Part shown: in pieces, positions 58,690 through 64,000 of the stretch
Layout: every line of letters starts with the position of its first letter
Numbering within the stretch: the first letter of the stretch is position 1
From: Saprospiraceae bacterium
GTDB taxonomy: Bacteria > Bacteroidota > Bacteroidia > Chitinophagales > Saprospiraceae
Assembly: GCA_027080725.1 (NCBI GenBank)
Contig: JALWRC010000015.1
Span: 28,463 to 92,462 of the forward strand
Reading direction: 5' to 3'
DNA length: 64,000 bases
Position numbers and translations under genes: made by a program
The notes under the pieces: generated by a model
What the model was told of the DNA's origin: nothing
The model's database searches: none
What the model saw: the letters and a program-made list of their open reading frames with translations, nothing else

Positions 58690-59484
58690 TTATTCCGGTA
58701 TTAATTCTTTGGGAATTTGGTAGAGATTTATGGCATTGTAAGTAGTAGTTTCCTCCACTTTTTCGATGGAGACATTGTGACTCTTGGCAATTTCTGCTGC
58801 GATTAACGGGATATAACCCGGGGCATTACGCTTTCCTCTGTACGGATGTGGGGTGAGGTAAGGTGCGTCGGTTTCCAAGACGAGTGCTTCGATGGGAACT
58901 TGACGAATCACCTCCCTGAGATTGGAGTTCTTAAACGTGATAACCCCGCCGATTCCCATCAAAAAGCCATCGATTCTCCGGATGCGACGGGCTTGCTCGA
59001 GACTTCCCGTAAAACAATGAAAAATACCGGTGAGATTAGGAAAAATAGACTTCATTTCCTCCACGTGTCCAATGCACAAGTCAATGCTCTCTCTCGAATG
59101 GATATTAATGGGCAAACCCAACGCCCCGGCCAGGGCAATTTGTTCTCTAAAACAGTGCTCTTGCTCTTTTCGTAGAGAGGTATCCCAATACAAATCGATT
59201 CCTATCTCTCCAATGGCATAATACTTCCCGGTAGCCGCTTCATCTCGCACAAAATCGAGTTGGGATTGGTAGTTTTTCTTCACCGAGGTGGGATGAATCC
59301 CAATCATCGGTAAACAGTGGTCAGGCCATGTCTCGTGGATCGCCATCATTCCTTCTACCGTCGTCTCGTCAACGTTGGGCATCATCATGATGCGGACTTT
59401 TGCATCGAGGGCCTCTTGGATTACGTTGTCGATATCACCACTAAATTGACCGGCATCCAAATGCGTATGCGTGTCGATAAACAT
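58690..59484 (-). CDS. TatD-family metal-dependent DNase
   Basis: A 264-residue TIM-barrel hydrolase with FIDTHTHLDA (HxH metal motif), GEIGIDLYWD, HSRESID and the late Asp in LVLETDAPYLTPHP. Family members are 3'-exonucleases or D-aminoacyl-tRNA deacylase-like. A near-consensus -7 box (CATCTTTG, 59502-59509) lies just upstream. A single gene. Confidence 0.93.
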   Translation of the reverse strand: MFIDTHTHLDAGQFSGDIDNVIQEALDAKVRIMMMPNVDETTVEGMMAIHETWPDHCLPMIGIHPTSVKKNYQSQLDFVRDEAATGKYYAIGEIGIDLYWDTSLRKEQEHCFREQIALAGALGLPINIHSRESIDLCIGHVEEMKSIFPNLTGIFHCFTGSLEQARRIRRIDGFLMGIGGVITFKNSNLREVIRQVPIEALVLETDAPYLTPHPYRGKRNAPGYIPLIAAEIAKSHNVSIEKVEETTTYNAINLYQIPKELIPE

Positions 59485-59936
59485 ATATGTATTTTAAGGT
59501 GCAAAGATGCAGAAAATTGTTAGAACTTCGTGTGTATAAAAACTTGGGGGTGTATTACACGATATGTTATTTCCAGAAAAGAACTGCACAGATCTTCTCT
59601 CTTCCCAGGGTAAAACATCCATTTAATAGAATTGGTCCCGGTTTGGTCTTTTGACCTCCGACCCCAGTGCCCCACGCAAATATATTCGTCCTTTTTTATT
59701 TCTAATTTTGAAGAGCTTTCTTGCAGTATCTTAGTAGTATAGCCTGTGCCGCCGTGGCGGTAGGGATGGGGGTGAGGTTGTAAAAATGTGCAGTTTGTCA
59801 TACACCCCATTATCCGCAATTACCCGGGAAATAAGAAACTATTCGTACCTTTACCCTAACAGATCAATAGTGTGTTTTTATGAAGCGATACTTCGTTGGT
59901 GTGGCACGATAACTTTTATTCAAATCGATTTGCGTT
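59485..59936. other. Gene-free region between tatD and fdhF
   Basis: Holds the tatD promoter, an inverted pair GGGGTGTATTACA (near 59545) and its near-complement ending at 59808, and the 19-bp word at 59787-59805. A perfect 12-bp palindrome CAAATCGATTTG (59921-59932) sits directly before the fdhF start and may act as an operator or promoter part. A 99-codon minus-strand frame here has no recognisable product. Confidence 0.45.
59787..59805 (+). repeat. TGTGCAGTTTGTMATACAC word, upstream of fdhF
   Basis: One mismatch to the copy at 62850-62868; both lie on the plus strand upstream of plus-strand genes. Confidence 0.5.
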
Positions 59937-62681
59937 ATGACTCAAAACCCCAATATAGCTTATATCAATAATCAGCCTCATGCATTTGTAGAGGGGGAAA
60001 CCATTTTGGAATTTGCCAAGCGCGTCACGGGAGACGACGATTTCATACCTACCCTATGTGATGCTCCCGGACTGGAGACGTATGGCGCCTGCAGGGTTTG
60101 TAGTGTGGAAGTGGCCAATGCTCCCGATGCACCCGGTCGTGTGGTGGCTTCCTGTCACACATTGGTCAGCAGAGGGCAACATATTACGACGCATTCCGGC
60201 AAAATCCGCAAATTGCGCAAGAATATTATCGAGCTTGTCCTGACGGATCATCCTCTGGAATGCTTGGTTTGTGAGGTCAATGGCAACTGCGAATTGCAGA
60301 CGGTGGCGGCTAAAACAGGTATTACAGAAGTGCGCTATCCCATAGGTAAAACCCATAATCATTTAGAGAAGGACTTGAGCCATCCTTATATGACTTCTGA
60401 TTTGTCCAAATGCATCTTGTGTTACCGTTGTGTGCGCGCTTGCGACGAGATCCAGGGTCAATTTGTACTCAGCGCAAAGGGTAGAGGATTTGATACACAG
60501 ATTATCAAGGGGATGGACCAATCGTTTTTTGACTCGGATTGTGTCTCGTGTGGAGCATGTGCACAGGCTTGTCCTACATCTGCCATTTCCGATGTATTTC
60601 AATCGAAATCCATTGCCAACAGAGGGGAAGTCACCCGGACCATTTGTACGTATTGCGGTGTGGGATGCAATCTTGAAGTACATACACAGGACAATACCAT
60701 CTTAAGCATCCGGGCCCCTTATGATGCCGAAGTAAATGCAGGACACACTTGCCTCAAAGGGCGATATGCTTTCTCTTTCTACGATCACCCGGATCGAATT
60801 CGCCATCCATTGATAAAAAAGAATGGCGTCTTTCAGCGTGTTTCCTGGGAAGAAGCCTACGATTTCATAGCAGAAAAACTACAATACATTAAGGCAACAT
60901 ATGGGCCCGATGCCATCGGTGGGGTGTCCTCATCGCGCTGTACCAACGAAGAGAATTATCTCATGCAGAAGTTTATGCGGGCAGTGGTGGGCACCAATAA
61001 TATCGACGGATGTGCACGGGTGTGTCACGCGCCTACAGCCTATGCGATGCAACAGACCTTTGGCACCGGAGCTGCTACCAATTCCGTAGCAGATTTGGAA
61101 CATACCTCTTGCATTTTGGTGGTCGGAGCCAATCCGGTGGAAGCGCATCCCGTGACCGGCGCCAAGATTAAGCAGCGAATGATGAAGGGGGTGCCTTCGA
61201 TCGTAATTGATCCGAGAAGCACTACGCTTGCAAAATACGCGACGTATCACTTGCAACTTCGTCCCGGTACCAATGTCGCTCTAATGAATATGATGATGTA
61301 TTTTATCATCACCGAAGGGTGGGCGGATATGGACTTTGTGCAGCGTAGATGTGAAGGGTATGAAATGTTTGTAGAGCAACTCAAACAGCTTGATGTGGAC
61401 GAAATGGAGCGAGTGACCGGAGTACCCCAAGCGCTCGTACGCGAGGCGGCAAAATGCTATGCGACGGCGGATGCTGCCATGTCTTTTCACGGGCTTGGAG
61501 TCACGGAGCATTATCAAGGGAGCTACGGCGTTATGCAAATAGCTGACCTGGCTATGTTGACCGGCAATATCGGCAAACGTGGAGCAGGGGTCAATCCCCT
61601 CCGTGGACAAAACAATGTACAAGGTGCGGCAGATATGGGGGTTCAACCCCACCAAGGCGCCGGATATCTGGATGTAACCCATCCGGAAATACAGCAAAAG
61701 TACCATCAGTTTTATGGCGTACCGGTTCCGCAACATGTGGGGCTAAAAATTCCGGAGATGATAGATGCGGCCTTTGATGAACGACTCAAGGCCATGTGGA
61801 TTATCGGGGAGGATGTCGTCCAAACGGACCCCAACACCCAACACATTATCCGCTCATTGGAAAAACTCGACCTGTTGATTGTACAGGAGCTCTTCATGAC
61901 GGAAACCGCCCGGTACGCAGATGTGATTCTTCCCGGGGCTTCTTTCCTCGAAAAAGAAGGGACATTCACCAATGGGGAGCGCCGTATCCAGCGGGTCAAT
62001 AAAGTGGTAGAACCCGTAGGGGAGGCCAAAGCAGATGGCCAGATTATCATCGATATGATGAATAAAATGGGCTACCAACAGCCCGGCCCCTATCGCGCGG
62101 ATGTTATGCTGGAGGAGATTAGCCGGATTGTGCCCTTCTTCGCCGGGGTCACCTGGAAAAGACTATCGACCAATGGCCTGCAATGGCCGGTTGCTGAGGA
62201 TGGAACAGATACCAAAATCCTTCACTCTACCGAGTTTAAACGGGGTTTGGGCCGGTTGTTGTATCACGATTATGAGGATTCGCCGGAAGTCACCACCCAC
62301 GCCGAAAAGTTTCCTTATATCCTGACGACCAACCGTGTGCTCGAACACTACAACTGCGGGGCCATGACGCGCCGCACCGGTAACGAGCAGATTGTTGGTG
62401 AGGATTTGCTATTGATCCATCCGGAAGATGCCGCCAAGAATGGTATCAAAGACGGGGCTTTCGTGTGTGTGGAGTCACCCAGAGGTAAAGTGGATATCAA
62501 GGCACACATCACTACAGATGTCAACCCCGGCGTCCTTAGTTCGACCTTTCACTTTCCGGATATCATGATCAATAACATCACGGGAGATGTGGCAGACAAA
62601 GAAACCATGTGTCCCGAATACAAAGTCGTCTCTGTGCGCATACGAAAATCCAGAAAATTGGTCGAAAGAGGGGTAAGGTAG
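59937..62681 (+). CDS. fdhF: Formate dehydrogenase large subunit (NAD-type)
   Basis: 914-residue molybdopterin enzyme that oxidises formate to CO2. Domains are a 2Fe-2S ferredoxin (YGACRVCSVEV, about 50-75), the His-Cys3 cluster HPLECLVCEVNGNCELQ (about 100-116), two 4Fe-4S clusters (CILCYRCVRACDE and CVSCGACAQACPT, about 158-210), the catalytic 4Fe-4S CTYCGVGCNLEVH, then molybdopterin and dinucleotide-binding domains. The active-site residue is Cys, in GCARVCHAPTA, not Sec. The usual FdhB/C flavin and NADH subunits are not next to it. A palindrome and a repeat word lie upstream. Confidence 0.94.
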   Translation: MTQNPNIAYINNQPHAFVEGETILEFAKRVTGDDDFIPTLCDAPGLETYGACRVCSVEVANAPDAPGRVVASCHTLVSRGQHITTHSGKIRKLRKNIIELVLTDHPLECLVCEVNGNCELQTVAAKTGITEVRYPIGKTHNHLEKDLSHPYMTSDLSKCILCYRCVRACDEIQGQFVLSAKGRGFDTQIIKGMDQSFFDSDCVSCGACAQACPTSAISDVFQSKSIANRGEVTRTICTYCGVGCNLEVHTQDNTILSIRAPYDAEVNAGHTCLKGRYAFSFYDHPDRIRHPLIKKNGVFQRVSWEEAYDFIAEKLQYIKATYGPDAIGGVSSSRCTNEENYLMQKFMRAVVGTNNIDGCARVCHAPTAYAMQQTFGTGAATNSVADLEHTSCILVVGANPVEAHPVTGAKIKQRMMKGVPSIVIDPRSTTLAKYATYHLQLRPGTNVALMNMMMYFIITEGWADMDFVQRRCEGYEMFVEQLKQLDVDEMERVTGVPQALVREAAKCYATADAAMSFHGLGVTEHYQGSYGVMQIADLAMLTGNIGKRGAGVNPLRGQNNVQGAADMGVQPHQGAGYLDVTHPEIQQKYHQFYGVPVPQHVGLKIPEMIDAAFDERLKAMWIIGEDVVQTDPNTQHIIRSLEKLDLLIVQELFMTETARYADVILPGASFLEKEGTFTNGERRIQRVNKVVEPVGEAKADGQIIIDMMNKMGYQQPGPYRADVMLEEISRIVPFFAGVTWKRLSTNGLQWPVAEDGTDTKILHSTEFKRGLGRLLYHDYEDSPEVTTHAEKFPYILTTNRVLEHYNCGAMTRRTGNEQIVGEDLLLIHPEDAAKNGIKDGAFVCVESPRGKVDIKAHITTDVNPGVLSSTFHFPDIMINNITGDVADKETMCPEYKVVSVRIRKSRKLVERGVR

Positions 62682-62742
62682 TGCTTCAGAAACAGAGTTC
62701 ATCCAGTATTAAATGTACACTCTATACCGGATTTATTTTGTT

Positions 62743-62752
62743 CCTGGAGCAC
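62743..62752 (-). repeat. GTGCTCCAGG intergenic word, copy 3
   Basis: Inverted relative to the other two copies, 62 bp after the fdhF stop. Confidence 0.4.
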
Positions 62753-62762
62753 TATTTTTTTG

Positions 62763-62791
62763 TTACTTTTTGGGGCATTACCAAAAAGTAA
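62763..62791 (+). terminator. Hairpin after fdhF
   Basis: A perfect 11-bp stem, TTACTTTTTGG with CCAAAAAGTAA, 7-nt loop. It ends the fdhF transcript; there is no long T-run, so it could also be an intergenic repeat hairpin. Confidence 0.55.
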
Positions 62792-62849
62792 GGCTAGTCA
62801 AAATATGAATTCTGTTGTGAATGCAAATGCTTTTTAATCCAAGCACAAG

Positions 62850-62868
62850 TGTGCAGTTTGTAATACAC
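62850..62868 (+). repeat. TGTGCAGTTTGTMATACAC word, upstream of the AAA-ATPase gene
   Basis: Contains a TTTG that could be a -33 box for the following gene (GATCTTTA near 62882-62889 as -7). Flanks read AAGTGTG and CACACTT, a perfect 7-bp inverted repeat. Confidence 0.5.
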
Positions 62869-62934
62869 ACTTCGAAACAGGGATCTTTACAATATAAATT
62901 GTTTCCAGTACCTTAGCACCTCAAATGCAGGATT

Positions 62935-64000
62935 ATGAAAAAACTTCCTATCGGAATACAGACTTTTCGCGATATCATAAATGAAGGCTTCGTCTATGTT
63001 GATAAGACGGAAATGGCGTACCATCTAATTACTGGAGGGCGATATTATTTCCTTTCCCGTCCCCGGCGCTTCGGCAAAAGCCTGTTTCTGGATACCCTCA
63101 AAGATATTTTTGAAGGGCGAAAAGAACTTTTCAAGGGGCTATATATCTATGATAAGTGGGATTGGGAGGTGAAGTATCCGGTGTTGAGGATAAGTTTGGG
63201 ATCGGGGGTAATTAAAAATCGTGAGAAGTTACAACATCAGTTAAGAGGTATTTTAGCTGATGTTGAGGAAGATTTGCTTATTGAATGTAAAAAAACGCTG
63301 AATGTTAAAGATTGCTTTAAATATTTAATAAAAAAAGCATTTAGAAAATACCATCAAAAAGTAGTCATACTCATCGATGAGTACGACAAGCCCATCCTCG
63401 ATAATATCACCAATAGCGAGGTCGCACTCGAGATGCGAGATGCGATGAAAGACTTCTACGGAGTGATAAAAGACAACGACGCCTACATTCGCTTTGTCTT
63501 TATCACAGGCGTGAGCAAATTCTCCAAGATGAACCTGTTCAGCGGGTTGAATAACCTGAATGATATTACATTGGATGAAAAATATGCTACCATCTGCGGA
63601 TATACGCACAACGACTTATTGACTGTTTTCGAAGAGCACTTACGAGGTGTTGACATGGAAAAAGTCAAAAAATGGTACAATGGATATAATTACCTTGGGG
63701 ATAAGGTGTATAATCCGTTTGACATCCTTTTGTTTATTGATAAAGGGTTTGAGTTTAGCAATTATTGGTGGGAGACGGGAAATCCTTCTTTCCTGATTGA
63801 TATGCTCAAAACACGGAATTATTTTATTCCGGAATTAGAAAACTTTGTTGCAAGCAAAGAAATTCTCAATACCTTTGATGTTGATCACATTGAGTTAGTC
63901 GCACTGCTCTGGCAAACGGGATATCTGACCATTACCGGAAAAGTGGAAGAGGTGTTTGGCGTTGAGTACAATTTAGGCATACCCAATAAAGAAATAAGCA
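62935..64000 (+). CDS. AAA-ATPase-like / PDDEXK protein, truncated by the window edge
   Basis: The visible 355 residues belong to the AAA-ATPase-like (PF09820) family: LPIGIQTFRDIINEGFVYVD, Walker A SRPRRFGKSLFL (about 41-52), Walker B VVILIDEYDKP (about 142-152) and WKVEVEYGN-like middle segments. Full proteins end in a PDDEXK nuclease domain, which would lie beyond the window. They are multi-copy and mobile-looking in Bacteroidota, with unknown function. The frame is open to the last base. Confidence 0.85.
   Translation, partial: MKKLPIGIQTFRDIINEGFVYVDKTEMAYHLITGGRYYFLSRPRRFGKSLFLDTLKDIFEGRKELFKGLYIYDKWDWEVKYPVLRISLGSGVIKNREKLQHQLRGILADVEEDLLIECKKTLNVKDCFKYLIKKAFRKYHQKVVILIDEYDKPILDNITNSEVALEMRDAMKDFYGVIKDNDAYIRFVFITGVSKFSKMNLFSGLNNLNDITLDEKYATICGYTHNDLLTVFEEHLRGVDMEKVKKWYNGYNYLGDKVYNPFDILLFIDKGFEFSNYWWETGNPSFLIDMLKTRNYFIPELENFVASKEILNTFDVDHIELVALLWQTGYLTITGKVEEVFGVEYNLGIPNKEIS

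Noticed and set aside
59520..59819. A 99-codon minus-strand frame between tatD and fdhF
   Set aside because: It overlaps the tatD promoter region and the inverted repeats, and has no recognisable product.

Overview
The window is a piece of a Bacteroidota chromosome, most likely a Saprospiria/Lewinella-like lineage. The evidence is a type IX secretion component (PorZ) with C-terminal sorting domains, promoters of the Bacteroidota type (TAnnTTTG at -7), a cbb3 oxidase operon with a fused CcoN/CcoO and CcoG, a fused E1 alpha/beta 2-oxoacid dehydrogenase, a GH3-family protein and DUF5606. Gene density is high and most genes are conserved housekeeping genes. I found no rRNA, tRNA, CRISPR array, prophage or intact insertion sequence. 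The lineage assignment is inference from gene content.

Layout. 0-10 kb: an LptF/G permease, tRNA-guanine transglycosylase, two glycosyltransferases, TrmB, PorZ, a HAD phosphatase and a dolichol-phosphate-mannose-synthase-like glycosyltransferase. 10-20 kb: rnpA, rpmH and rho on the minus strand, then a plus-strand run of serS, a zinc peptidase, frr, an E2 acyltransferase, an OmpA/PD40 lipoprotein, a methyltransferase and an M42 peptidase. 20-31 kb is the most accessory-looking part: a secreted protein built of seven Cys-Cys repeats, a lipoprotein / ECF sigma / membrane-anchored beta-barrel operon, and a giant FG-GAP/UnbV lipoprotein. 31-40 kb is one minus-strand respiratory block (ccoI, ccoS, ccoNO, ccoQ-like, ccoP, ccoG, fixH, TauE/SafE-like) that makes and matures a high-affinity cbb3 oxidase. 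40-43 kb: an O-antigen-ligase-like and a Wzz-like protein. 43-53 kb: groESL, the rimM/mnmA operon, DUF5606, fused E1, and a recO-unknown-GH3 operon. 53-59 kb: polysaccharide export (SLBB) with RfbB and UDP-glucuronate decarboxylase, then TatD. 59-64 kb: an orphan NAD-type formate dehydrogenase large subunit and a truncated AAA-ATPase-like gene.

The least explained signal is at the DNA level. The 10-mer TATGAAATGG occurs eleven times in this window on both strands (about 0.1 expected by chance), in three different reading frames inside genes and also between genes, usually inside a longer GGTATGAAATGGT. Two copies face each other in a perfect 36-bp palindrome between genes, as uptake-signal words do in other phyla. 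Other leads are a cbb3 assembly ATPase gene with no conventional start codon, a near-consensus Fur box plus a second perfect inverted repeat upstream of the cbb3 operon, apparently leaderless tgt and mnmA transcripts, and two small families of short intergenic repeats.
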